Positions 31,801 to 42,751 of a DNA stretch of 64,000 nt are shown here, in pieces (the first letter of the stretch is position 1; every line of letters begins with the position of its first letter). Made by a program: the position numbers and the translations under genes. This stretch comes from Auriscalpium vulgare. Lineage: Eukaryota > Basidiomycota > Agaricomycetes > Russulales > Auriscalpiaceae. The stretch lies in the NCBI GenBank assembly GCA_019915015.1, contig JAHBBC010000014.1, positions 682,001 through 746,000 of the forward strand, written 5' to 3'. The notes below the pieces were generated by a model. The model did not search any database, was not told the origin of the DNA, and was given only the letters and a program-made list of their open reading frames with translations.

Positions 31801-34206
31801 ATGACGGCGGAACTTCGACAGGTCGTGAGTCCTACTGGACTGTACACGTCTCGACCTCAGACCGTGAAGTATACTTGATGGACACACGGGAGGCAACTTC
31901 CGAGTCGCACACTGCACCTTGGATCGTTGAGAATGTCGCAAGTCCGGTACGTGGGCATTGGAACTTAACTACTTCAGCGATTTCTAACAACTTCGCGCAG
32001 ATTGTCAATGCCATCGGTCCGTCCAGGTTTTCCGGCCTGACATGTGATAGCACGGGTAACACGCGAGCCTCGCGTTCCATTGCAATTCTGGCCCTCATGC
32101 CCACTGCGCTCAATCTTGCGGATGTTTGCCATCACTTGAATCGCACAATCCTTGAGATTAATCTCATTGATGTTTTCAAACCGGTGCGCAAACGTCCACA
32201 CTACCAGCATTAATCAGATCTAATCCGCAACCAGATCATCCGTGTGGTGCGGCAGACAATAACATTATTTCATACCTCGCACGCTGGACATGCAGCCCTC
32301 AAGAAAGCTCGTGAAAAACTAAAGACAGGACGCGGCCTGGAGGCTATCGGAAAGACGAGATTCGCAACAATCCCGCTCTCTGCTCGCTCTGTCCATCGGT
32401 CCTCAGCTGCGATCAAGAAAGTCATCCGTGAATCGCCTAACGGACTTTATGAGGTACAATTGATGGATCGACTAGACGAAATGACTTGCTGACAACATTC
32501 GCAGGAAATTGCTGAGTATTTTCAGCCTGCACCGGATGATCACCAGACATTCAAGTTCGAGTCTGGTCTCTCCCAGTTCATCGCGGCCACTTTGCCTGCA
32601 ACAAAGGCATTAGCCTGCCTGGAGGCTCTGGAGGCAACTGCTGCCGACGTCTATATATTCTGGCATGCTGTTATTCGTGCAACAGAGGACGCCTTTCAAA
32701 ATCCTAGGCTGTATTTTGACGCTGAGGTCGCGAACGCCATCCGCGGCATCCTCAATGCGCGACATCGCCAACTCTTTCTGGATGGCAACATAGCTAATAA
32801 TGCATACCTTGCTGCAGCATATCTGAACCCTGGTTAGAGCCATTCTTTTGCTTGCATCTCGTCGCTGTCTTATGTGTGCATCAATCAGATCTTATCACGT
32901 CGGACCTGTGGCTACCGGAAGGCGAGAAGGTGACACTCATTGGTGTTCGGCATCCATCAATTTTCGAGTCCGTTGTCCGCTTCTTAGCCAACATCGGAGA
33001 GAAAGAGATCGTTCATGGCCATAAGAAGGCATTCTTGAAGTGGGCAAAAAAAGGGAATCATTTACAGCCCAACTTCACAGGGAAACTCTAGCCTATGCTC
33101 GACACCAGTTCCCATTCGATCATCCGCTCGACGATACGGTTCCGCAGGCGGTCCTTAAGTGGTGGAAGGGCCGTGTTGGCTCTGATAATGTGCACATCCT
33201 TCCGGTACGTGTTCGTGTCCGTATGATTCACCGAGCGCTGCCGACTGATGCTGTCATGAATAGCATCTCGCTATCAAACTGTATTCCGTCCGAGTCAACT
33301 CCATGCCCGATGAACGGACTGGCTCTACATTCACATGGCTTACTCCAAAGCATAGGAATCGGCTATCCGTGCATAACATGTCTGCAATGACTCAAGTCCG
33401 ACAGTACCACATGTCTAAGAGCAAGGTAAGCAACCTCCGTTCTTTATTGAAGTACACAGTGTTCCAACCATTCGAGCAGGTGTGCGCGCACACTAATCAA
33501 TTCCCTTCGGTCAAGTTCTACAACATCGAAAAGAAGGTATTCCCCTCTTCAGAAAACGCACCCGCACCGATGTCGGACGAAGAAGACGACAATGACGTTC
33601 AAGGTGAAGACCTGGCAGAACCGTACGAACCTGCCAATGCTTTCATCAAGATGCCTCACATCAACCTGAGGTCTGCAATTTTATCTGATGTCCTCGCGGA
33701 GGAAGCTCAGCTTCCTGCACGTCGGAACCCTGCTGTCGGAGTCAGTGCAGGTCAGGCTAGGGACGAGAGCATACCAGATTCTGATGAAGAGGACAATGAT
33801 TTCAGCACAGATGCCTTGTTTCAATAAGCCTCCCGAGGTTTCAGTATGTATTGTACGCGTTGTTACAATGTACGCTCGAGTGCTGCGGCAGCCTTGCAAA
33901 AGCCGCGTCTGCTGACAAATCATGACACTTGTGTAGCAGGCAGCAGCGAATTCGTACAGGTCGGGGCACCTACGGCTAAGCTCTGGCAATTTGGCTATGG
34001 ATACATACACTGCTAAATCTTCATCTGATGCATTGAAACCATTCCAAATCCTCGTGTGTACGCGAAAATCGAGCTGCTACTGCGTGGGAACTAAACATCA
34101 CGTGACTATTTCCCTGGTACGGTACCGGTTTGATACCTCCCCGGCTAGGAGCGCCACCGGTACCTTACCGGGGGGATACTGGCCAGAGGTTTTTCCCGCA
34201 ACACTA
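28890..34206 (+). mobile_element. hAT transposon, 5317 bp, complete ends
   Basis: Ends are TAGCGTTGCGGGAAAAACCT and, inverted, TAGTGTTGCGGGAAAAACCT: a 20-bp TIR with one mismatch and the TAGNG start typical of hAT elements. An 8-bp duplication CCGGTAAC flanks it, the hAT hallmark. It encodes a Ulp1-like protease plus BED and hAT transposase domains. It inserted into the terminal repeat of the fold-back element. The first 400 bp (28890-29300) are noncoding and GC-rich with GGTAC/GTACC motifs; a similar motif-rich stretch lies inside the right end (34100-34200), perhaps transposase-binding sites. Confidence 0.92.
29323..33827 (+). CDS. hAT transposase with N-terminal Ulp1-like cysteine protease
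   Basis: Starts MADDEVIHDIDSF; a one-base shift near 29425 leads into the long frame reaching 30893. That frame holds a C48/Ulp1-like peptidase with HWVSIAV (His), FYADSLG (Asp) and QLDSFSCSV (Gln, Cys). An intron at 30894-30955 (GTAAGT..ACAG) joins in phase 0 to a BED-like zinc finger (CVGGPDNPC...H...DCPSC) and then the transposase. The DUF659/hAT core includes LTLSYDGGTS, GLTCDSTGNTR and LADVCHHLNRTI, and the C-terminal dimerisation segment ERTGSTFTWLTP. Two further one-base shifts (about 31350 and 31640) interrupt the transposase; one lies in a CCC run. It therefore looks like one fused gene that is either recently damaged or misread. The protease could cleave a SUMO-like partner; this is unproven. 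Confidence 0.8.
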
Positions 34207-34214
34207 CCGGTAAC
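34207..34214. repeat. Right 8-bp target duplication of the hAT element
   Basis: CCGGTAAC directly after ...CCCGCAACACTA; pairs with 28882-28889. Confidence 0.9.
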
Positions 34215-34549
34215 AACTCGGGGCACCGCACACAAAGTCACGTGACTTATAAAAATGGGAAAACATATCAGAATACTATTGGGTACGGAAAAATCGGCTA
34301 AAATCGGCTAAAATGGTGAAAATATTTAGTCAGCATCGGTTCCCACGGGTACGGGAAAGAAACAAATCATTTGAAATGCTTCCCAGCACTACAAATAGGG
34401 GAGCTCAGAGTAGACCGTTTTCGTTTCCGTTTCGTTTTCAAACGCCTTTCGTTTTCGATTCGGCGCCCCGGCGTGATATTACATAATGTCACTCAATCTA
34501 CGCCGCTGCGCGACACCGCCGCCATTGCTTTCGAGCTCTTCCACCAGCC

Positions 34550-35870
34550 ATGGCCCGTGCTACCTACCACGATGAGATTATCGACGCATACATCACATAT
34601 ATGGCTATCCAGATGGCACTCATGCCTCCATCTTCAGCCACAGCTATGATGGAGCAGCTCCAACGCGATAGCTCAATCCTTCACACCATCCTATCCTCCC
34701 GCTACATCAACCCCGTCCTCCCGTCGTTAAAGCCGGCAATCTCCAGCTTGCATGGGAGTATGCACAGGATCCTGCCCATCACCACCGCTTTATCAACATG
34801 CTCCGTGTCTCTCCCCACGTCTTCGACACTATCCTTGGCCTCATCGAGGGTCATCCCGTATTCCAGAACAACTCGAACACCCCGCAGGAGGATATCCGAA
34901 CGCAATTAGCGGTGACCCTGTACCGTATGGGTCGCTATGGCAATGGCGCATCTCTCGAGGATATCAGCCGTGCAGCGGGCTGTTCAGAGGGCGCTGTGGA
35001 GCTATACACGGAGAGATGTCAGGAGGCGCTGATGTCCTTGCATGGGATGTTTGTACGGCCGCTAACAGAGGAGGAGAAAGAGGTCGAGAAAAGGTGGATT
35101 GATGAGCAGCTTGGTTTCACGGGATCACCTGGAGGGAGGGATGGGTGATGTACGACGGGACAATTGTTGTCCTGTACAGTCGCCCCGGCCTCGACGGTGA
35201 CGCGTACTACACAAGGAAGTGCAACTATGGGTTCAACGTCCAGGTATGCTGGATATCTTCTAATAGCTCCTGACTGACATATCTGTACACAGATTGGCAA
35301 TACACCGTCGAATCTACGAATCGTTGACTATTCGCTTGGCATGACCGGTTCTGCTCATGATGCATCTGCATTTGAGCATACTGCAGCTGTCAAGCATACC
35401 GACTGGTTCTTCAGAGGTGACGAGTTTGCATGGGGTGACTCTGCGTACCCTGTCAGCTCGCGGACCATCCCAGTTCACAAGAAACCAGCGTCGTTAGACC
35501 GCTCAAATGCCTTATTCGACAAACACGTAGCTCGCCTACGCGTTCGCTCTGAACACACCATGGGTGCACTCAAGGGCCGATGGCAATCCCTTCGTGGCTT
35601 ACGGCTCAATATCCGTTACAATCGGGACCATATACGAGCGTGTCGGTGGATTTCATGTTGCATCATCTTGCACAACGCAGTGCTCGACATCGAAGGATGG
35701 GCGAGGGGACAAGCTTTGCGACTTGGCACTCACGTGCTCAGGAAGAGGACGATAGGGGGGAGCCAGATGATCCTATAGATGATGATATCACAGAGGATGA
35801 TGATTGCGAGGCTAGGAGACGTGGCCTTGTGGCAGAAATAGTAGCCGCTCAACGAGCAGGACTTGTATAA
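34550..35870 (+). CDS. PIF/Harbinger DDE transposase
   Basis: Starts MARATYHDEIIDAY. A one-base change in a CCCC run near 34715 leads into the frame with the helix-turn-helix region (RTQLAVTLYRMGRYGNGAS, DISRAAGCSEGAVE). The catalytic core follows with MYDGTIVVL (first Asp), FAWGDSAYP (second Asp) and VRSEHTMGALKGRW (Glu). A short intron at about 35244-35291 separates CNYGFNVQ from IGNTPSNLR. The end is either at 35778 or, after another one-base shift in a GGGGGG run, in an acidic tail ending at 35870. It should cut and rejoin the 3.4-kb element together with its partner protein. Confidence 0.85.
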
Positions 35871-35983
35871 ATGAACAAGATTAAATCTGAGATTGTAAAG
35901 AGTAAGAGAGATATAATCAGAAAGAAGAAGGACTGTGTAGCATTAAATGAGAGGCTGCAGTTAGAAAGGACAAAGCAAAATGA

Positions 35984-37575
35984 TCAGACTAAGCCTCGCT
36001 CCAACTCGTCTGGAACCACAGATGATCCTCGTCCAAGATCTCTGTCCAACTGGCTCTCATCCCAGGGAGGACTATTTTCTCTCTGGCTTGTCATCTCGCT
36101 CTCGGGCTCATCATCCGGAGGTGTCGATGCGCGCGGCAGAGATGAAGGCGTCGATGCAGCGGTTGACATAGAGCCCGTGCGTGAGATGGAACGAGCGGGC
36201 GTAGCGGCGGCGACAACCAGAGGAGGATTCTGAAGGCGCGATATATTTTCACGGAGATCTTGAAGCTGCAGCTGAAGGTCATCGTCAAGTGCTTCCGACT
36301 TGCGGCGATACTCATCGTTCGTCCACAAGCCAATCTGCAGCTCACGAAAGAGGCGGTCGTGGCGATCGCGAGCGTCTTGGCGAAGACTATTCATGTCATC
36401 GCGCAGCCTGTCGACAGCTTTGCGGATGTTCTCTTCCTTTGACACCGCAAAGCTACGCCTGCCACATGAATTAGTCCACGTGCATTACCAACAACTAGTA
36501 TTACTTACTCGATGGACTCCTTCAGTATGTCTTGAATGCCGGTGCGTGACGTGGGCTTGAAGCGACCCTTCAAGCTCTCCAGCTTCTCTTCCGACAGGTG
36601 TGCGGGAGTCTTCTTCGCACTTGCTTGCGACGAGGGCGGCACGCGGTTCTCTTTGGGAGTGTGTGGCGTCTGCGGTGGCGATCCCGGGCCGGGTGCGGTC
36701 GCAGAAGAGTCTTGCGCGAGAGCGCGGGCCATCGTGAACGCGTAGGACGGGGTCTATGTCCTCTTCGCGCGGTTGCCGCACAGGTGGCGCGTCGTCGGGA
36801 GGCTGATAGTGCACTGTGCGGTGACCGTCCGGACCAACCCCAGTCGTGATGATGATCGGGTTTTCATTTGGCGGGTGGCAAGGATCGCGTGAATTCGGGG
36901 GAAGACAGCGAACTCGGCCTCGATCTCCTCTGCACAGGATGTGTTAGCCTCCAGCGTGCTCATCGGAGATCACAAAATGAACTTACGCCAGATATTCTTG
37001 TGGCGTGCATCGGTATCCTCGGATGGGCCATCTGGCCCTATGTAGCAGACCAAATACTCATCTGGACCATCGTCGGCATCACCTGTGTCGACGATGGCCT
37101 CATTCCCAGTGAGGACACCTCCACCGTGCACTTAATGCGCCGAACCTTGGAGTGATAGGTGATGCGTAGCCTACACAAGCCTGTGAGCACGTATGAGGCA
37201 TCCAATAAGGGTATGGACATACTGATTTATTTTCCCGAGCACCTTTGCTCCCAGACTGACGAAATCCGAGTCCGGAGCATCCTTCCAGAGGATGCGAGCA
37301 AGCCGCTGACCCGCTGCGACCTTACTTTCTCCGCTTTTCTTCTGGAAAGATGTCAGTAACAAAGCCCAGATGATGCGTGGGCCACCTGCATACCTCACCA
37401 CGCTTGTTACCAAACATAACCTTGCGATTTTGGGCTGTTCGAGCTCCGTGATGAGCTGCAGGAGCAGCTCATTTGGCTTCTTATTTGTGCCCCAGCTGAT
37501 GTTCTCCTCACGGGATTTCTTGCCCGGAGCTGTCTCAGGCTGGTCGGAGTCCGAGCGGCCGCGTTTCCGGGGCAT
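35984..37575 (-). CDS. PIF/Harbinger second protein (Myb/SANT-like, approximate exons)
   Basis: On the minus strand from MPRKRGRSDSDQ at 37575. The first exon holds a basic nuclear-localisation-like start and a Trp-containing helical segment (SWGTNKKPNELLLQLITEL) that fits a Myb/SANT-like trihelix. Later exons include ADDGPDEYLVCYIGPDG, a basic linker near 36600, and a C-terminal coiled coil (SKEENIRKAVDRLRDDM...) ending with an acidic tail at 35984. Several introns are needed and I did not resolve all of them. In this superfamily a Myb-like partner assists the transposase in DNA binding and nuclear import. It converges with the transposase gene, leaving about 110 bp between their ends. Confidence 0.65.
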
Positions 37576-37774
37576 TAAGAGAGTAGGAGAGTGTAGATTA
37601 AGGAGGTATCGCGAGGGAATGAGTGTGTGAGACACGAAGACGCCGCACAACGCGAGCGTCACCTAAAGTCACACGATTGTCACACATCGGGTCACTTATG
37701 CCGCGGGCCGAATCGAAAACGAAAGGCGTTTGAAAACGAAACGGAAACGAAAACGGTCTACTCTGAGCTCCCCT

Positions 37775-39935
37775 AATAGCCACCCGTAGGGCTTGAAAAG
37801 ATAGGGATAAATAAGGAGAAATCGGAATCTATTCGGGATCACCGATTTCAAGCCGAAATCCAGTCCCACGCGTCGAAATATTCTCACGGTCCCATAGAAT
37901 TGCATTTTTTATCATTTGCGCTGATATATAATCCTTTCCGTAGGGCTTGCAAAAATAGGAATAAATAAGGGGAAATTGGAATATATTCGGGAGCACCGAT
38001 TCCCAGCCGAAATCTATTCCCGCGCGTCGGCATATTCTCACGGTCTCAAGAAAGTTCATTTTTGATCATTTGCACTGGTATATAATCCTTTCCGCAGGCC
38101 CTTGGGAAACCCATTGACAACAATACAGTATATGTATGATGTAGAATTACATGTAGACCATGTATAAAGGCTGTCCAAAGCCCAGTCCATTGGACTGTGA
38201 GCTGGACGGAACCACAAACCAAGTGAGTATCTGATAAGAAATATTCTGCAGCCATGATCTTCTTTACGTAAGCTACCAAAATTTGCACATAGATAGCTCT
38301 GAATACTTTAAGACTTATAGTAATTTTTTCATGACCCAAGCACCCCCTCAATTCTTCTCAAACACAATTTCTTTAGTATCTGTGCTTTTGAAATAGTATT
38401 GATACACACATTTGGACTACTGTTGTATACATTTGGCATGTTCTGACTGCTGTAGACACCCAGTCAAAATTCGACGTGTCTCCAGCATTATATTCCATAT
38501 TTAGCATATTATTTGTTATTGGTAGGCTGCATTCAACACATATATATATTCTTTATTCATATGTATTAGCCCAAAACAATGAAGTGTGACTAATAGCTCT
38601 CCAGGATTTGGTCAATAAAATCCCAAAGTATTTCAGAGCACTCACAGACCATGCCCCACCAACTGCTATAAGTATTGAAATTCTACAAAGACTTAGTAGA
38701 TATTACTGTACTTCCACTCTGATATAGCCTCTGCTAGTACTAGTGTGTCCTTGTCCCAGATGCATGTGCAATAGCAAATGGTCCTTTCTTTTTCCACTGA
38801 ACCATGACTTGTGATATCAGCTTAGTTGAGCATAAGGCTATGCTAACTGAGAACCAAGCCATTCATATTGTACAAGCCTGGGCCCATTCTATATCTTACA
38901 GGCTGTATCATAGTGGAAGGAAGTACAGTAATATCTACGAAGTCTTTGTAGGATTTCAATACTTATAGCAACTGGTGGGGCATGGTCAGTGAGTCCTCTG
39001 AAATATCTGGGGATATTACTGTCCAAATCCTGGAGAGCTATTAGGCACACTCCATTATTTTGAGCCAAAACATATAAATAATGAATATAGATGTGTTGAA
39101 TGCAGCCTACCAATGACCTCAAAGAATAATATGATAAATATAGAATATAATGGTGGAGACATGTCACCCATTTACTGTGTATCTACAGCAGTCAGACCAT
39201 GCCAAAGTTATACAACAGTAGTCAAAATGTATATATCAATGCTATTTCAACAGCATAAATACTAAACAAATTGGGTTTGAGAAGAATTGAGCGGGGGGGT
39301 TGGGTCATAAAAAAATTACTATGAGTCTTAACGTATTCAGAGCTGTTTGTGTACAAATTTTGGCTGCTTAGGTAAAGAGGATCATGACTGCAGGATATTC
39401 CTTATCAGATACTCTCTTGTTCTGTAGTCCCGTTCGGCTCTCAGCATAATAGATTGGGCTTGGGACAGTCTTCCTATATGGTCTAAATGTAAGCCTTTAT
39501 TATACATGTACTGTATTGCTGTCATTGGGTTCTCCCAGGGCCTACGGAGAGGATTATATGCCAGTGTAAATGATCAAAAATGACATTTGTTGGGACCGTG
39601 GGAATGTTTTGACGCGTGGGAGCCGAAATCGGCTAGCACATGATGCCCCCAGATATATTCCGATTTCTCCGTATTTTTCCGTATTTTTCCAAGCCGTACG
39701 GATAGCTATTCGTAGTAACAGTAACCATTTAAAATGATTTGTTGCCGTCCCGTACCCGTGGGAACCGATGCTGACTAAATATTTTCACCATTTGTCCCGA
39801 TTTTTCCGCACCCAATGGTATTCTGACATGTTTTCCCATTTTTATAAGTCATGTGACTTCGTGTGCGGCGCCCCGAGTTGTTACCGGTCTGTCATTATAA
39901 TGATCCGACCGGTAACTACCGGTCTTATTTTTAAT
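37775..39935. repeat. Inner fold-back arms and central loop, no gene
   Basis: About 37830-38735 pairs with about 38885-39720 as diverged inverted repeats (both contain, in opposite senses, segments such as CTAATAGCTCTCCAGGATTT and GACCATGCCCCACCA). The central 38736-38884 is unpaired. Sequence is AT-rich and free of open frames of interest. A single-stranded copy would fold into a hairpin of about 1 kb. Confidence 0.75.
37786..38095. repeat. Two tandem copies of a 155-bp unit in the fold-back arm
   Basis: CCGTAGGGCTTG begins one copy near 37783 and again near 37938; each includes GGGATAAATAAGG-like sequence, an ATTCTCACGGTC block and TATATAATCCTTTCCG. The opposite arm (about 39545-39700) carries only one such unit. 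The tandem duplication therefore arose in the left arm only. No coding sequence. Confidence 0.75.
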
Positions 39936-40149
39936 GACCCTACAGGGACGCCTGTCGCGCACTATTGTCCTCTCCCCCAGCCTCTCGCGCCCTCCGATCC
40001 AAGTCCTAGTCACCGTGTCCCACTCGTACACCGAGCAGGATTTGCCGTGCGTAGTCTCGGGACCCTGACTGCACTCCCTCAACTCAATATGTTCACTACT
40101 GCGCTCTGAGGATTGGACATCAATATATATCCGCCTCACTACCAGTTGG

Positions 40150-40610
40150 ATGCCCATCACCACGGCTCATGAAAACCTGTCAATTTGGGAAGGATCACTA
40201 TATCAGATGCGCACAATGACTCCTGATCAGACGACTGTTAGCCTGAGTCGTGAGTGGCGCCCGGCCCATCCAGTTACTGTATGTCTGTGCCCATCGGTCG
40301 ATGAGGAATTGGAGCACATATGTCAGCTTCTGCGAGGCGGTCAAGGTTTTCTTTTTACCTCTCAACGTGCCCACTGCTGACGTGGCGTAATGAGCATCTT
40401 GGCTATGAATCTCCACTTCACATCCTCTCACGATAATCCATTTGCAACCGCGAGCTTGATTCACTTGATCCTCGCCGCTCGCTGCCACCACGGCATTGCT
40501 TGCCTTTTGCGTGTGTGTTTTCACATCTCTCACCCTCAAATTCCCGTTCCGTGGTCGGCAGGATGGCAATGAGCGCATAACCACTCCATGGCAGGTGACG
40601 GTTATTACAG
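40150..40610 (+). pseudogene. Decayed Fic-domain gene fragment
   Basis: The stretch matches parts of the plus-strand Fic gene at about 43750-44140: LSIWEG-coding, DEELEHICQLL, then NPFATASLIHLILAARCHH and GATGGCAATGAGCGC, the remnant of the DGNGR loop (DGNER here). The HPF of the Fic motif has become HHG, the frame is broken, and no N-terminal half remains. It lies directly beyond the right terminus of the fold-back element, which may have truncated it. Confidence 0.75.
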
Positions 40611-40780
40611 GAGATATCTGGACTTGAAATGCACCTCCAGAGGTATTTAACCTTGGTCAGGTGCAGAGGACCATGGACATGCTTCAGGGAGCCATGCACA
40701 AGACAGTTCGCTACTCATAAATGTGCAGAAACATGTTTGATTGTTTTATCAACTAGAATGCATCAAATTTATTCCTATGC

Positions 40781-42308
40781 TCAGGCCTGTAAACTTAAAG
40801 ATAGAAGTGTCTTCTTCATCCCTTCCAAAAAGCATTGCATTGATGCATTGTGATCCCCGTTATATGCCTTATAGTTGTTATACAAATCAATAAAGAAAAA
40901 GACTTGTGTTATATCAATACCTTGTTAATAGATTGATGATATTCTTTACGATCATCCAGAGATATACATATAGGAGGGTAGTTTTGCTTGATCAAAGGCA
41001 AGGAAGCAAGTATTCTGACCAAGCGGCCATTGCCATCCTGACCTGTTTGTTAGCAAAGGAAGGCAACTTTGCATAGAGATGTACCTCAAATGGATGACAT
41101 CGGATGAGGACCAAATGCAGCCAACTTGCCAATGCAAGTGGATCTGGGTTCCGATGAAGATACTCCTTCACAGATATCATTTTGATATGAGTCCAAGTTG
41201 TCAATGAAGAAAGAAGACTCACTGTAAACTGCCGGCAAATCCCATCTAATTCAGGATCCACCTCTTGATAAGGGCAGCATCCAATAAACCCATCTCTGTC
41301 CTTTACAACCACAGTTTTGAAGATACTTTGGCGTGTAAAACCTGCTGCAATGCAGCCATGGTCTCTGAAGCGGCAAGAATACATCAGCTTGGCATGCATG
41401 AGACAGATGGTCTCTTTGTTGAAGGCCATCTGGTTGTTGATGATCTGTTGCATGACTTGATAAGCCTGTTCATTGCAGCTCCAAGTCAGGGTCTGGTGAA
41501 ACTGAAAGACATATGTTGAAATACCGCTAGTGTATCATTGATAATAGTCCGAATCCTGATTGGGTCGGTGATTGCACTTTCAGGTCTAGATATCAGGACT
41601 GCCTGTGCAACTCCATAGCGTATAAGATCCTGAGTAGACTGCAGAGGTACAAGAATTATAAGCACAGGAGGTGCCCATGAACAAGCTGAAGAAACCTACT
41701 CCTTCAGTAAGCAAAAAAGTCCCTTCCAGCTCATTGGTCTTGACAGCTAACTGTTCCAGATAGCGGTGGTAGATGACTGTCCCTTTGCTCTTGTGGTCTG
41801 CCCACATAGTGCGAATTGCATCATAGCCTTCCATGGGTATCCTGATATTAGGAAACCTGTGCTTAGAGGTAGGCTTCCAAGGCTGGGATATACCCACTGC
41901 ATTAAGCAATTAAAATCAGGTTAAGCCACCAGGAATAAGAGCTCAGATAAGAGTATCTTACAGCTAGCACTTTGTGATACACTCTGATGGTGGACAATCT
42001 GCCAACGGGACAACAGAAACTTTCCGATGACCTTATCTTCGTCACCCATTTCCTCCAAGGTAGCTTTGGTCTAAGCGGCAGGTTTATCAGATGCCTATGT
42101 CAGATGGGTGATGGGTGGAATCAAAACCAACCTTTTGAAGGTAGATCACCGACAAAGCAGTTGCATTCAGCTCATAGAAACGCTCTGCTAGCCTTGCTGT
42201 GAACCACGGATGATGGTATCGAGCGTCCAGCCTCTCGTAGAGCTTTATCTGACTCTCCACAGGTGCTACTGCTATATTGAGCACGGATGCCATATCGTCA
42301 TCCGCCAT
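40781..42308 (-). CDS. Fic-domain protein (putative AMP transferase), copy 1
   Basis: Minus-strand gene starting MADDDMASVLNIAV at 42308. Exons separated by short introns encode an N-terminal helical region, then TNELEG (about 41730), then the Fic core. The catalytic motif is split by an intron: CHPFE then DGNGRLVRILASLPLI, giving HPFEDGNGRLVR, which matches HxFx(D/E)GNGRxxR with all key residues. The last exon (AYNGDHNASMQCFLEGM) ends at 40781. Fic proteins transfer AMP or other nucleotides to protein hydroxyls. TNELEG fits the (S/T)xxxE(G/N) autoinhibitory motif of class II enzymes, as in animal FICD. No membrane segment was seen. Target unknown. Confidence 0.8.
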
Positions 42309-42751
42309 CTCAGGCCACGCCTGAGGCAGGCAGCAGGATTAGCATCAGTCACCACATATCAAAGATGAAACACACATTGAGTAGCTCGGAGGTGTACTGG
42401 TACTGCATGATTCGATGTAGGATCCAGAGGAGGTTCATAGATGGTCGTAGGACGATCGATGATGAGCTGCGATCGATGAGAGCAACTCGATCATGGCAGG
42501 CCGTGCTCTTCTTACGTAAGTCGTGCTTGACGTGTCCTGGCCCGGTGGTGGCCTCAGGCCTGGGATGTCGACCAACTGTCTGCCGGCATCGAGATTATGA
42601 TACATTAGACTCGAGCCTACTCGTTCTCGCGATGCCGCCTAATCATACTGTAACGTTCACTCTGCCACAGTACCGTCCAGTTTGGTCGTATTTGTCCCTA
42701 CGGTGTCGCGCCAAGCTTTGTAAGCTATTGCGAACTGAGACGTCGACCGCC
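42309..42751. promoter_or_regulatory. Shared intergenic region of the divergent Fic genes
   Basis: About 440 bp between two start codons facing away from each other, so both promoters must lie here. I could not pick a specific TATA box or operator. Confidence 0.5.

Larger units (their letters stand above)
34397..37774. mobile_element. PIF/Harbinger transposon, 3378 bp, nested in the fold-back element
   Basis: Inverted ends begin AGGGGAGCTCAGAGTAGACC and continue to match for roughly 68 bp, through CGTTTTCGTTTCC to TCGATTCGGC. AAT flanks both ends (34394-34396 and 37775-37777), a 3-bp duplication as in PIF/Harbinger elements, although the usual site is TWA. It carries the two expected genes, a DDE transposase and a second, Myb/SANT-like protein, in convergent orientation. 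Confidence 0.88.
28834..39935. mobile_element. Long-inverted-repeat (fold-back) element, host of two nested transposons
   Basis: Both termini read ATTAAAAATAAGACCGGTAG inwards, followed by matching sequence: CATTATAATG, then AACTCGGGGC, then ACTTATAAAAATGGG. Once the hAT and Harbinger inserts are set aside, the left arm (28834-28889, 34207-34396, 37775 to about 38735) pairs with the right arm (about 38885-39935) over roughly 1.1-1.2 kb at clearly less than full identity, leaving a centre of about 150 bp. It has no coding capacity, so it is non-autonomous. TA precedes the left end; the right end is followed by GACCC, so no simple target duplication is seen and one flank was probably rearranged. 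Confidence 0.75.

Noticed and set aside
28890..34206. A KDZ (Kyakuja-Dileera-Zisupton) or MULE element because of the Ulp1 protease
   Set aside because: The 8-bp target duplication, TAGNG ends, BED finger, DUF659 core and hAT dimerisation segment identify hAT.
37786..38095. A CRISPR-like repeat array
   Set aside because: There are only two long adjacent units with no spacers, inside a transposon arm of a eukaryote.
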